Part shown: positions 7,493-15,874 of the stretch, piece after piece
Numbering within the stretch: the first letter of the stretch is position 1
How the letters are laid out: each line of letters starts with the position of its first letter
DNA from: Actinomadura opuntiae
Lineage (GTDB): Bacteria; Actinomycetota; Actinomycetes; Streptosporangiales; Streptosporangiaceae
Assembly (NCBI RefSeq): GCF_030283205.1
Contig: NZ_JASNWF010000008.1
Location: 310,001-374,000 of the forward strand
DNA length: 64,000 nucleotides
Reading direction: 5' to 3'
Made by a program: the position numbers and the translations under genes
The notes under the pieces: generated by a model
Databases searched by the model: none
What the model saw: only the letters and a program-made list of their open reading frames with translations
What the model was told of the DNA's origin: nothing

Positions 7493-9120
7493 GCGTGCGG
7501 AATCCAGGGAACGGACCGCTCGACGGGGAACGCGAGTCGCTGCTCCTGTCGATCATCCTCGACGACCGTCGCGCGGAGGGAATCACCGCACCCGAGGCCG
7601 TCACCGAACTGCTTCAGGGTCACCGTCCCAGCCTGGAGCGGATCTGCTGGACCTGGTTGCGGCGGCAACCCGGGCTCGTCGAGGACGCGATGCAGGACAT
7701 CGCGGTGGCACTGATCGACGCCCTGCGCCGCAAACGCGCAAGGCGGCAGTCGATCGACGACTTCGGGGCGTACGCGCGGGTCGTGGCCGCCAACACCTGC
7801 CGGCGCTACGCCGAGTCGGCCCAGCGGGCCGCGGTTCCGCTGGACGGCATCGAGACCGCCGACGCGTCCGGCTTCGGCGACCTGTTCCGCCGGGCATGGA
7901 ACGGCCGCGCCCTGAGGTTGATCGACGAGGCCGTCGAGCAGCTGACACCGCGCACCCGCGAGATCGTCCGGGACCTGATGCTGCGCGAGCTCGCCGGGGT
8001 GCCCACCGAGACCGGCGGGACCGCGAGCTCCATCTACAAGGCCCGAAGCAGAGGACGCCACCACGTCATCGCCGCACTCCGGGTGAGGCTGCGCGGGGAA
8101 CTCGACTCCGGCAGCGCCTGCGACGAACTCCACCGGCTGCTCGACGCGGCGGAAGGCAGGCGCGACGAGACGGGACGCTTGCCCGCCACGTCCCTGGAGG
8201 AGATCGCGGAGCATCTGCGGCAGTGCCCGCGCTGCAAGGACACGGAACGCAAGCGCATGTTCGCCGCTCTTCGTGCGCTGCCGTTCGTGCTTGCACCGCA
8301 CGCAGCCGATCGCCTGGACGGACGGATCCGGCTGGTTTCGGCCCGGACCTTCACCTCGTCCGCCGGCGCTCACCGGCAGCCCCGGCCCAGACCGCCGGCC
8401 CGGCCGTCCGGCCGCCCCCGCCCCCAAAGCCCACGTCCGCGCAGAAGACACCGTGGGCTGACCTCACTGCTCGTCCTGCTGGTGCTGTTCGGCGGAGCCC
8501 TCACGCTGGGCCGCTGGTCCCCTGCCGCCCGGGAAGCACTCCCCAGCCTTCCCGCCTTGCCCGGCGCTTCACCGGCCACCGAACACGAACGCCCCGTCCC
8601 CCAAGGCTCGCGGCCTCAGCCGGGGAGAACACCCGGCTCCACCCACGAGCCCGCCAAGGGCGAACCGACCCGAAAGCCGCGAGGCCAGGCCCAGCAGAAG
8701 AACGAGGAACCATCCAACGATCAGAGTCGGGATCCGGACCCCGGCCAGACCTCGGACAACCCCAAGCCCCCCGACACCGGCCAACCTCCGAACGACGACC
8801 AGGAGCCGGACGGCGAGACCGCCCCGCCCGCGCCGCGCACCCTGACGATCGAGATGGACGCAGGAGGCGGCGGAGACGCGATCCACTACCTGGACATCTC
8901 CGTCAACGGGACACCGGCGGGCGCCTGCAACGCTCCGGCCACCTGCACCTTCCCGGTGCACGACGGCGACGAGGTCGGCTACGTGCACAACCCCGAACCG
9001 CACGAGAACCCGGCCGGCAACTGGACCACGGGCCCCTGCGCGGGATCCCCCGCCACCGAACCGTGCACCTTCACCATCACCGAGGACGTCACCCTGCACC
9101 TCCTCTTGCCCTGGCCATAA
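7489..9120 (+). CDS. ECF-type sigma factor fused to zinc-finger, membrane helix and extracellular sensor domain
   Basis: A 543-residue fusion. Residues 43-110 look like sigma region 2 (LVEDAMQDIAVALIDAL) and 142-200 like a degenerate region 4 (VEQLTPRTREIVRDL, ASSIYKARSRGRHHVI). A zinc-finger anti-sigma motif follows, with His242, Cys246 and Cys249 (EHLRQCPRC), then a basic stretch, one membrane helix (324-341) and a Pro/Ser/Gln-rich linker (343-448). The C-terminal domain (450-543) has four cysteines (480, 486, 517, 526) and a WTTGPC pattern resembling divergent InlB B-repeats. Sigma and anti-sigma parts are thus in one membrane-anchored chain with the sensor outside. Fused ECF sigma factors are known in actinobacteria, but release must need proteolysis or a conformational switch. 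Coupled by ATGA to the 63-residue ORF upstream. Confidence 0.82.
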   Translation: MSVRNPGNGPLDGERESLLLSIILDDRRAEGITAPEAVTELLQGHRPSLERICWTWLRRQPGLVEDAMQDIAVALIDALRRKRARRQSIDDFGAYARVVAANTCRRYAESAQRAAVPLDGIETADASGFGDLFRRAWNGRALRLIDEAVEQLTPRTREIVRDLMLRELAGVPTETGGTASSIYKARSRGRHHVIAALRVRLRGELDSGSACDELHRLLDAAEGRRDETGRLPATSLEEIAEHLRQCPRCKDTERKRMFAALRALPFVLAPHAADRLDGRIRLVSARTFTSSAGAHRQPRPRPPARPSGRPRPQSPRPRRRHRGLTSLLVLLVLFGGALTLGRWSPAAREALPSLPALPGASPATEHERPVPQGSRPQPGRTPGSTHEPAKGEPTRKPRGQAQQKNEEPSNDQSRDPDPGQTSDNPKPPDTGQPPNDDQEPDGETAPPAPRTLTIEMDAGGGGDAIHYLDISVNGTPAGACNAPATCTFPVHDGDEVGYVHNPEPHENPAGNWTTGPCAGSPATEPCTFTITEDVTLHLLLPWP

Positions 9121-9216
9121 TCGTCACCCCGCACCGGACGCCGGCGGATGGGCCGAAAACCGGCCACCCGCCGGCTCCGGCCGCACAAGGCGATCGACGT
9201 GAATCGATCCGGTCTT

Positions 9217-10044
9217 TCAGTCGGGCAGCCGGTATCGCCGGCGGGCGTTGGCGGCGAAGAGCTCGCCCTGGGTTCGGGTACCGAGCGGTGCGGTGATCTG
9301 ACGGTAGGCATCGATGAGATCGCCGTAGGTTCCGGCGACGCTGTCGACGGGGAAGTTGCTTCCGAAGAAGCAGCGGTCGACGCCGAAGAGTTCGAGGCAT
9401 GCCTCGACGTAGGGGCGAAGCCGGTCGGCGGCGGTGGTGCCCAGGGCCATGCCGAGTCCGGAGATCTTGCAGTCGACGTTGTCGAACGCGGCGAGCGGGG
9501 CGAGGCTCTGGCGCCAGGCGCGGAACTGCTCCGGGTCCGGGCCGTCCGGCCAGCCGGCGTGCTCCAGCACGATGGCGGTGTCGGGCGACTTCTCGATGAG
9601 GGGCAGATAGGACGCCATGTCAACCGGGTGGGCGATCAGGTCGAAGACCCAGTCCTGATCGGCGAGCATCCGCAGCAACTGCACGGCCATCTCGGTGGTG
9701 GGATCGAGTCCGGAGAACACGCGAATACCGCGGAAGGCGTCGTTCTCGGCCTGGGCTCGTATGTCCCGCTCGATCTCCGTGAACGGAGCGGCAGGGTCGA
9801 TCGTGCCGATGACGGCGGAGGGAAATCCGGTCTCGCGTCGCAACTGCTCCAGCCAGCGCGACTCCTCGACCACCCACCGCGGTGACGACACCGCCGAGAC
9901 GTGCACGTGCCCGCCGCCGGCCGGGAAGTCGCCGGGCAGGATGTCGCGGTAGACGGGTCGGGACCGCAGCGCCGGGTACCAGTCGTTGACGCTGGGCTGC
10001 CAGTAATGGACATGCGCGTCCACGAATTCGAGATCGGTCGTCAC
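9217..10044 (-). CDS. Amidohydrolase family 2 (TIM-barrel lactonase/decarboxylase type)
   Basis: A 275-residue metal-dependent hydrolase. It starts with the family signature VDAHVHYWQP (His-x-His metal ligands near residues 10-12), and has an AHPVDM segment, LEHAGWP and a C-terminal FGSNFPVD with the catalytic Asp. This is the L-rhamnono/L-fucono-lactonase or 2-pyrone-4,6-dicarboxylate lactonase branch. The GTG at 10044 gives the native N-terminus. Convergent with the sigma fusion. The rhamnoside genes lie 36 kb away, so a sugar-lactone role is only a guess. Confidence 0.83.
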   Translation of the reverse strand: MTTDLEFVDAHVHYWQPSVNDWYPALRSRPVYRDILPGDFPAGGGHVHVSAVSSPRWVVEESRWLEQLRRETGFPSAVIGTIDPAAPFTEIERDIRAQAENDAFRGIRVFSGLDPTTEMAVQLLRMLADQDWVFDLIAHPVDMASYLPLIEKSPDTAIVLEHAGWPDGPDPEQFRAWRQSLAPLAAFDNVDCKISGLGMALGTTAADRLRPYVEACLELFGVDRCFFGSNFPVDSVAGTYGDLIDAYRQITAPLGTRTQGELFAANARRRYRLPD

Positions 10045-10216
10045 TCCCCCACCGTACGAGCCACCGGAACCGCGACCTCCGCGTATCTGCTGCGGGCGGA
10101 TCCGCTGCAGGCGTAGAAGCAAATGGTCACGACTGCGACCGCCACAGGTCACCGATGAGTTCGACCGGCACCCCGAGTCGGTCACAGCACACCGAACCCG
10201 CCGAAGGGACGATCCA

Positions 10217-11002
10217 ATGACCGAACTGAACGCCGAACATGCCCGGCGGGCGATCGTCGAACACACCCGACGTCTGGCGGAATCGGCCGCCGCGGCCGGA
10301 CCCGACACCGCCGTCCCGACCACCCCGGAGTGGACCATCACCGACCTGGTCGAGCACGTGGGCCAGACCCAGCACTGGGTCGCGGAGGTCATCGAGCGGC
10401 GCGTCACCGACCCCGCACAACTGCCCACGGAGATGGCCGTACTCCCCGCCGACCCCCGCGAGTGGCAGGCGTGGCTGTCGGAGTCCGCGCAGCGGGTCGC
10501 GAGCGCGTGCTCCGATGAGGCGCTTGACGCGCCGGTGTTCAACGCCGCGGGAGACGAGCGGTCCGGGACGCGATTCTGGATGACCACCGTCCTCAACGAG
10601 TCCGTCGTCCACGGCTTCGACGCGGCCGGCGCGGCGCACCGACCGGCCGACATCGACGCCGACATCGCAGCCGCGCTCATCACCAACCACTTCGCGATGC
10701 TCACCTCCCCCACGTGGGCTATGCAGAGGTCGGAGTCCGCCCACGCCATCCGGGGCACCGGGCAGACCCTGCAGTGGCTGGCCACCGACACCTCCGAAGC
10801 GGGCGCCTGGTTCGTCGAACGGCGGCCCGACGGGGCGACGTGGCAGCCCGGAACCCGGCAGGCCGATGTGACGGTGACCGGCCCGGCACGATCGCTCCTG
10901 CTGACCTTGACCCGGCGCCTTCCCCTCACCGACATCAGCGTCGACGGGGACACCGACCTCGTCCAGCACTGGCTCGACAACACCGCTCATGTCAGCGGCT
11001 GA
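10217..11002 (+). CDS. Mycothiol-dependent maleylpyruvate isomerase-like (DinB/MDMPI) protein
   Basis: A 261-residue protein of the TIGR03083 type. Features are TPEWTITDLVEHVGQTQHWV (broken before the ends) with the first metal His near residue 48, and a second conserved region NESVVHGFDAAGA with another His. The MDMPI N-terminal four-helix bundle binds a divalent metal and mycothiol; the C-terminal half is the SCP-like MDMPI_C domain. Many paralogues have no known substrate. The aromatic genes from 22.6 kb make a maleylpyruvate role thinkable, but there is no operon link. Confidence 0.75.
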   Translation: MTELNAEHARRAIVEHTRRLAESAAAAGPDTAVPTTPEWTITDLVEHVGQTQHWVAEVIERRVTDPAQLPTEMAVLPADPREWQAWLSESAQRVASACSDEALDAPVFNAAGDERSGTRFWMTTVLNESVVHGFDAAGAAHRPADIDADIAAALITNHFAMLTSPTWAMQRSESAHAIRGTGQTLQWLATDTSEAGAWFVERRPDGATWQPGTRQADVTVTGPARSLLLTLTRRLPLTDISVDGDTDLVQHWLDNTAHVSG

Positions 11003-11110
11003 ACGGCACCGAGCCGCCCACCGCCACGGCGAAGGAGCGTTCGGCATGATCTGACCTCCACCACGCGGTGCGGTCACGCTGGTGGACGGCCCGGAGGGGC
11101 TGGACGTGCG

Positions 11111-11140
11111 AAGGCCGGACGGGGTGTCCCGTCCAGCCTT
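11111..11140. terminator. Stem-loop between convergent MDMPI and GH2 genes
   Basis: The arms at 11111-11123 and 11128-11140 (AAGGC...GGACGGG pairing with CCCGTCC...GCCTT) form a hairpin with one mismatch and a 4-base loop. The A-rich start and T-rich end are short, so it could end transcription in both directions, weakly. Confidence 0.55.
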
Positions 11141-11150
11141 TCGTGCGGGT

Positions 11151-13967
11151 TCAGCCTGCGTGGCGGGTCTGCTCGGGGACGTTGAAGCCGTTGACGCGGA
11201 CGTCGGGCTTACCGGACGTGGCGGAGTAGCGGGCGGTGAGGGTCTGCTGCTCACCCGGCCACAGCGTGACGTCGTTGTCGCTCCAGCGGATCGGCAGCAC
11301 CTGCTTGCCGCCGGCGAACAGGTCGGCGCGGGTGAACAGCGCCGGGGTGGTGCCGCGGCCGACGTTGCGGACGGTCACGCGCGTCACCATCTCGCCGCCC
11401 TCGCGGCGGGTGGTGGCCTGCACCTTGATGTCGGCGGGCTTGAGGGAGCGCAGGCCGGTGAGGTCGGCGTAGCCGTCCTTCTGGAAGACGGCGAACCCGT
11501 TGGACGGGGTGTACTTGCCGGGCGCATGGGTCTTCGGCCAGTCGACCTGGTCGGCCTTGGTGGACAGCCAGTACACGTTGCGGCTGACGACCTCGGAGCC
11601 GCGGGTGAGGGTGAGCTTCTCGAAGTAGGTCTTGGAGATCCCGGCGGGCACCTTCGGGCGCAGCACGGTCCGGACGTCCTGGCTGCCCAGCGCGCCGACG
11701 GGGGCGCTCGCGGTGGCGCGGACCTTGCCGTCGAGGTCGATGATCTGGGCGGTGGCGCGCAGCCCGTCCTGGCGGGCGCCGGTGAGGTTGGCGGCCTTGA
11801 TGGAGCCGTCGGCGTAGGAGTACATGATGTGCACCGGCTCGTTGGCCTTCTTCGCGCCGAAGTAGACGCCGGGCTGGTCGAAGTCGGAGCCGTACATGCT
11901 CCACTGCAGCGACGGCCACGCCTTGTTCAGCATCCAGTAGATGATCCCGGTGCTGGGGTTCGCCTTGTCGGTGGAGTTGCCGATGTACGACTCGAACTGC
12001 GCGCGGGTGACCTCGTACTGACCGAGCTGGACGGTCTTCTGGTACGAGCCGGCGTCCTTCCAGGGGCCGTACCGGTGCCACAGCGGCGTGTTGTAGACGC
12101 CCATCCGGGACAGGCGCGTGTAGTCGGAGTAGAGGAACGTGTGGTACATGTCCTGGCCGGCGGTCTGGCCCTGCGCGGTCGCCGGCTCCCAGATCTTCTT
12201 CTGCTCGGCGGCGCTGAGGAAGCGGTTCAGCGAGTCCTGTGTCGGGATGGTGTTGCCGGTGCTGACCTCGGTGTCGAAGCCCCAGGCGCTGCCGGTCATG
12301 CTGAGCGTCGGGTCGTTGGTGTTGACGGTCTCGCGCTTGTTGTTCCACAGGGCGTTCGGCGGGAAGTAGTTGTAACCGCCCTCCTTGGCGCCCGCCGGGC
12401 CGAGCTTCGGCGACGACTTGTACTCCGCCGCGGCGACCTGCGGGAGCCGGAAGTCGGCCTCCTCGAACGCCTTGAGGTAGAGGGCCTCCTTCTCGGGGTC
12501 GGGCGCGTCGTCGCTGCCCTGGAAGAAGGTGAAGACGCTCGGGTGGTCGCGCAGCCGCTCGGCCATGGTGCGGGCCTGGTTGGCCGCGTTGGCCTTCACG
12601 TCGTCCGACCACGTCGACGACTTGTTCTCCCACAGGGCGCAGCACTGCCAGCCCGGCATGGCGAGGACGCCCGCCCGGTCGAGCTGGGCGAACATGTCGT
12701 CCGGCGGGAAGTTGCCCTCGAACCGGACCGCGTTCAGGCCCATGTTCCGGATGTAGGACACCTGGTCGGCGATGTTGGACGGGGAGTAGCGCAGGAACAG
12801 CTCCGGCGACCAGCCGGCGCCGCGGATGACCAGCGGCTTGCCGTTGACGATGAACTGCCGGTAGCCGTCCTTGCCGTGGGTCTTGCCGGGCACGGGCTTG
12901 GTGAGCCGCGAGGTGACGGTGCGGATGCCGAAGTCCTCGGCGGCGCTGCTGGAGACCGTCCCGCCCGCGGACGCGTCGAGCGCGAGGTGGTACATCGGCT
13001 GGTCGCCCATCTGGTACGGCCACCACACCGCCGGGTGCTTCAGGTGCAGGCCGGGGCAGTCCGCCTTGGTGATGGTGACGGTCCGGGTCGCGTGCGCGGG
13101 CACCGTGACGGTGGCCTTGCAGGCGATGCGGGTGGCGCCGTGCGACACCGTCCCGGACACCGTGACCTGCTGCGGCGTGCCGGTGTTGTTGCGCACGTCG
13201 GCCTTGACCGTGAGGTCGGCGGTGGACAGGTCGGGCGCGTTGTCCTGCAGGACGTGCGCGTTGCGGACCGAGACCGGGCCCTCCTGGACGATCTGCGGCG
13301 CGTATTGCAGCCCGGTGTTCTGGTCGGGAGCCATCGGGTTCCAGTCGACCTGGTTCTGGGTCAGGTACCGCATGGGCGTGTCGAACTTGGTGATGTCGGA
13401 GTCGTTGCGGGAGACGTCGAGTGCGATCGCGTTGGCGCCGTCCCGGACGTAGGGGGTGATGTCGTACTCCAGCCGCGCGTACGAGCCCTGGAGCTGCGCG
13501 CCTGCGGCGATCTTCTTCCCGTTGATCCAGAGGTCGGCCTTCCCGGAGACGCCGTTCATCACCAGGAAGGTGCGTTCTCCCTTGCGGGGGTGGACGGTCA
13601 GCTGCTCGCGGTACCACCAGTTCGCGTCGAACTGCTTGGCCGGCACCTTGGCCATGTTGTCGTTGCGGAAGATGTCCGGGTAGCGGCCGTTCTCAAGCAG
13701 GCCCGCCATCAGCGTCTCGGGCCGCGACAGCGCAAGCCATCCCTTGGTCGAGTAGTCCGGCTGCGAGATCTCCGCGCCGGTGTCGCGGGTGTCGGCGGAC
13801 GACCGGATCGCCCAGCCGGAGGTGAGGTCCGTCGTCCCCGAGGACCGGATCTTCTGCACGGCCGTCCGGTGCGGCGTGAACGCGTGGGCCGGCACCGCGG
13901 GGGCCAACGTCCCGGCGAGGGCGAGCGCGGCGCACAGCGCCGTGGTTCGAGTCCTGGACCCGCTCAT
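11151..13967 (-). CDS. csxA: Secreted exo-beta-D-glucosaminidase (GH2, chitosan degradation)
   Basis: A 938-residue secreted glycosidase. After a signal peptide (LCAALALAGTLAPAVPAHA) come the GH2 sugar-binding beta-sandwich with NWWYRE and the catalytic barrel. The region FFQGSDDAPD has Ser485-Asp486 where classical GH2 enzymes have Asn-Glu, and the nucleophile is Glu567 in WGFDTE. This Ser-Asp variant marks the exo-glucosaminidase subfamily of actinomycetes, which removes glucosamine from chitosan ends. The ATG at 13967 with GGAGTG upstream fits the signal peptide; an ATG 60 bases earlier would add an untypical basic leader. No linked transporter or regulator. Confidence 0.88.
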   Translation of the reverse strand: MSGSRTRTTALCAALALAGTLAPAVPAHAFTPHRTAVQKIRSSGTTDLTSGWAIRSSADTRDTGAEISQPDYSTKGWLALSRPETLMAGLLENGRYPDIFRNDNMAKVPAKQFDANWWYREQLTVHPRKGERTFLVMNGVSGKADLWINGKKIAAGAQLQGSYARLEYDITPYVRDGANAIALDVSRNDSDITKFDTPMRYLTQNQVDWNPMAPDQNTGLQYAPQIVQEGPVSVRNAHVLQDNAPDLSTADLTVKADVRNNTGTPQQVTVSGTVSHGATRIACKATVTVPAHATRTVTITKADCPGLHLKHPAVWWPYQMGDQPMYHLALDASAGGTVSSSAAEDFGIRTVTSRLTKPVPGKTHGKDGYRQFIVNGKPLVIRGAGWSPELFLRYSPSNIADQVSYIRNMGLNAVRFEGNFPPDDMFAQLDRAGVLAMPGWQCCALWENKSSTWSDDVKANAANQARTMAERLRDHPSVFTFFQGSDDAPDPEKEALYLKAFEEADFRLPQVAAAEYKSSPKLGPAGAKEGGYNYFPPNALWNNKRETVNTNDPTLSMTGSAWGFDTEVSTGNTIPTQDSLNRFLSAAEQKKIWEPATAQGQTAGQDMYHTFLYSDYTRLSRMGVYNTPLWHRYGPWKDAGSYQKTVQLGQYEVTRAQFESYIGNSTDKANPSTGIIYWMLNKAWPSLQWSMYGSDFDQPGVYFGAKKANEPVHIMYSYADGSIKAANLTGARQDGLRATAQIIDLDGKVRATASAPVGALGSQDVRTVLRPKVPAGISKTYFEKLTLTRGSEVVSRNVYWLSTKADQVDWPKTHAPGKYTPSNGFAVFQKDGYADLTGLRSLKPADIKVQATTRREGGEMVTRVTVRNVGRGTTPALFTRADLFAGGKQVLPIRWSDNDVTLWPGEQQTLTARYSATSGKPDVRVNGFNVPEQTRHAG

Positions 13968-14126
13968 CTGTCCATCACTCCTTCGTGCGGCAGGAGCCGG
14001 GCGCTTCCCGGCGGCTGGTGCCTTCATGCTCGTGCCGAGGACACCCGCCGGGCCGTAGGGCCAGGACGTCGATGGGGGTAGGGCTAGACCTACTTTCCAG
14101 GGGCGAGGACGCGCGGGGCGAGCGGT

Positions 14127-14618
14127 TCAGCCGCCCTCGTGGCCCGGTTCCATGTCGGGCAGGGAGCGGAAGGTGAGCGGCGCGGTGTCGGCCCCGATGG
14201 CGACGTCGACGGGGTCGAGCAGGAACCCGACGTGATCGCCGAGGTCGACACGCTCCAGGACCCGGCCGATCAGGCGGCGGGGTGCACCGGTGAGCAGCGG
14301 CACGCCTTCGGGGCCCGTCCGCCAGGAGCAGCGGGTGAACTTGTCGACCTCGTCGCCGGTCTCGGCTCCGAACAAGGTCGCCAGCTCCCGCTGCTCCTCG
14401 TCCCGGCCGAGAACGTGCACGGCCAGGACCTTCGCCTCCTGGGCCGCCCGGAAGGTGCGGTTGCGGCGGGACAGGCACACCAGGAACCTGAACGGATCGA
14501 TGCTGGTCTGCGTGGCGAATCCGACCAGGCAGCCGGCACGCTCTCCCGTGACGGGGTCGGTGGTGGTCACCACGAACATCGGGTAGTCGAATCGGGCGAC
14601 GAAATCATCGGTGTCCAC
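14127..14618 (-). CDS. Flavin reductase-like FMN-binding protein
   Basis: A 163-residue split-barrel flavoprotein: YPMFVVTTTDPVTGERAGCL start, ATQTSIDPFRFLVCLSRRN core, and a late GDHVGFLLDPV strand. It differs from the reductase at 568-1041 in sequence and context, having no adjacent monooxygenase. It may reduce free flavin or act as a small flavin-dependent oxidoreductase. GTG start at 14618. It lies 78 bp downstream of the XRE gene on the same strand and could be co-transcribed with it. Confidence 0.8.
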   Translation of the reverse strand: MDTDDFVARFDYPMFVVTTTDPVTGERAGCLVGFATQTSIDPFRFLVCLSRRNRTFRAAQEAKVLAVHVLGRDEEQRELATLFGAETGDEVDKFTRCSWRTGPEGVPLLTGAPRRLIGRVLERVDLGDHVGFLLDPVDVAIGADTAPLTFRSLPDMEPGHEGG

Positions 14619-14696
14619 CCCGGCAGCCTATGCAGCAACCTGCGGGCATGCGTGCGCGGCTCTCCGGACGGCGTTCACCGGGGCGCGCGACGGCGG

Positions 14697-14966
14697 CTAC
14701 GAGACGGCTTCCAGCGGCAGGTCGTTGCCGCGCCAGGTGGCCGCCAACCGCTCGACCGGCACGTCGAGCGCCTCGCCGAGGCAGACAATCGTGCCGAATC
14801 CGGGGGACGGCAGCCGTCCGGTCTCGATCTTGCGCAGGGTCTCCGGCGAGATGCCGGCCGCGTGCGCGACCTCCGCCAGGTCGCGGCCCGCCCGCGCGTG
14901 CCGCAGCAGGGCGCCGAGACGTCTGCCGGCTTCGATCTGCTCAGGGGTGAGCGGTTGGCGAACCAT
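14697..14966 (-). CDS. XRE-family helix-turn-helix regulator
   Basis: An 89-residue DNA-binding protein that is nearly all a Cro/C1-type domain: GRRLGALLRHARAGRDLAEV, then AHAAGISPETLRKIETGRLP, where helices 2 and 3 form the turn. No effector domain remains, so it probably binds DNA as a dimer without a ligand. It is divergent from a methionine aminopeptidase gene across a perfect 17-bp inverted repeat that contains both promoters. Autoregulation and control of map are strongly suggested. Confidence 0.85.
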   Translation of the reverse strand: MVRQPLTPEQIEAGRRLGALLRHARAGRDLAEVAHAAGISPETLRKIETGRLPSPGFGTIVCLGEALDVPVERLAATWRGNDLPLEAVS

Positions 14967-14980
14967 GCTCCCAGGATAGG

Positions 14981-15032
14981 GTTGGTATTACTATACCGGC
15001 AAGTGCTAGAGTCTCGGTATAGTAATACCAAC
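14981..15032. promoter_or_regulatory. Mirror-image divergent promoter/operator for XRE and map
   Basis: The arms 14981-14997 (GTTGGTATTACTATACC) and 15016-15032 are exact 17-bp reverse complements around an 18-bp spacer. Each arm contains the dyad GGTAT-N4-ATACC and a -10-like TATAGT, one facing each gene. The centres of the two dyads are 32 bp apart, three helical turns, so two XRE dimers would sit on the same DNA face and cover both promoters. Confidence 0.85.
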
Positions 15033-15053
15033 ACCCTGGGACGCGAGGTATTC

Positions 15054-15857
15054 GTGATCGAACTGAAGTCGCCTGCGGAGATCCAGCGCATGCACATGGC
15101 CGGGCGCTTCGTCGCCGAGGTGCTCACCGAGGTCGGCCGGCTCGCCGACGTGGGCGTCAACCTGCTGGACCTCGAACACCACGTGCGCGGCATGATCAAA
15201 CGGCGCGGGGCGGAGTCGTGCTACTGGGACTACGCGCCGTCCTTCGGGCGCGGCCCGTTCCGCAACGTCATCTGCCTGTCCGTCAACGACGCCGTCCTGC
15301 ACGGCCTCCCCCACGACTACACGCTGCGCGACGGGGACGTGCTCAGCGCGGACATCGCCGTCGGCATCGACGGCTGGGTGGCCGATTCGGCGCGCACGGT
15401 CGTCGTCGGCACCGCCGCCGAGGAGGACCTGCGGATCGTCCGCGCCACCGAGGAGGCGCTGGAGGCGGCGATCGAGGCGGCGCGTCCAGGCAACCGCCTG
15501 GGCGACATCTCGGCGGCCATCTGGGAGGTGGCCCACGACTACGGCTATCCGGTCAACACCGAGTTCGGCGGCCACGGCATCGGCCGCACCATGCACGAGG
15601 ATCCCCACGTCCCCAACCGGGGCCGGGCGGGCCGCGGCCTGAAGCTGCGGCCGGGGCTGACCCTCGCGATCGAGCCCTGGCTCGCGCGCACGACCGACCG
15701 GATCGTCTACGACGCCGACGGCTGGACCATCCGCTCGGCCGACGGCTCGCGCACGGCCCACTCCGAGCACACGGTCGCCGTCACCGAGGACGGACCCTTG
15801 GTGCTCACCCGCCGCGAAGCGGAGAACCCGGCAGCGCGGGACGCCGCTCAGGGCTGA
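15054..15857 (+). CDS. map: Type I methionine aminopeptidase
   Basis: A 267-residue enzyme that removes N-terminal Met from new proteins. All metal ligands are present, with E. coli-like spacing: Asp100, Asp111, His174, Glu207 and Glu238; His83 is in the substrate pocket. There is no N-terminal SH3/zinc extension. The GTG at 15054 with GAGG upstream fits. It is divergent from the XRE gene and stands outside any ribosomal-protein cluster, where the housekeeping map usually lies. This is therefore probably a regulated extra copy, but I cannot see the rest of the genome. Confidence 0.92.
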   Translation: MIELKSPAEIQRMHMAGRFVAEVLTEVGRLADVGVNLLDLEHHVRGMIKRRGAESCYWDYAPSFGRGPFRNVICLSVNDAVLHGLPHDYTLRDGDVLSADIAVGIDGWVADSARTVVVGTAAEEDLRIVRATEEALEAAIEAARPGNRLGDISAAIWEVAHDYGYPVNTEFGGHGIGRTMHEDPHVPNRGRAGRGLKLRPGLTLAIEPWLARTTDRIVYDADGWTIRSADGSRTAHSEHTVAVTEDGPLVLTRREAENPAARDAAQG

Positions 15858-15874
15858 CGCAGGACCGTCACCGA

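Noticed and set aside
11082..14081. Long plus-strand open frame opposite the GH2 gene
   Set aside because: It is a GC-rich shadow of the glucosaminidase: low-complexity Val/Gly/Arg/Leu composition, no domain, no ribosome-binding site.
15054..15857. Creatinase/prolidase instead of methionine aminopeptidase
   Set aside because: The metal-ligand spacing and length fit type I methionine aminopeptidase exactly. Prolidases are longer, with an N-terminal domain.
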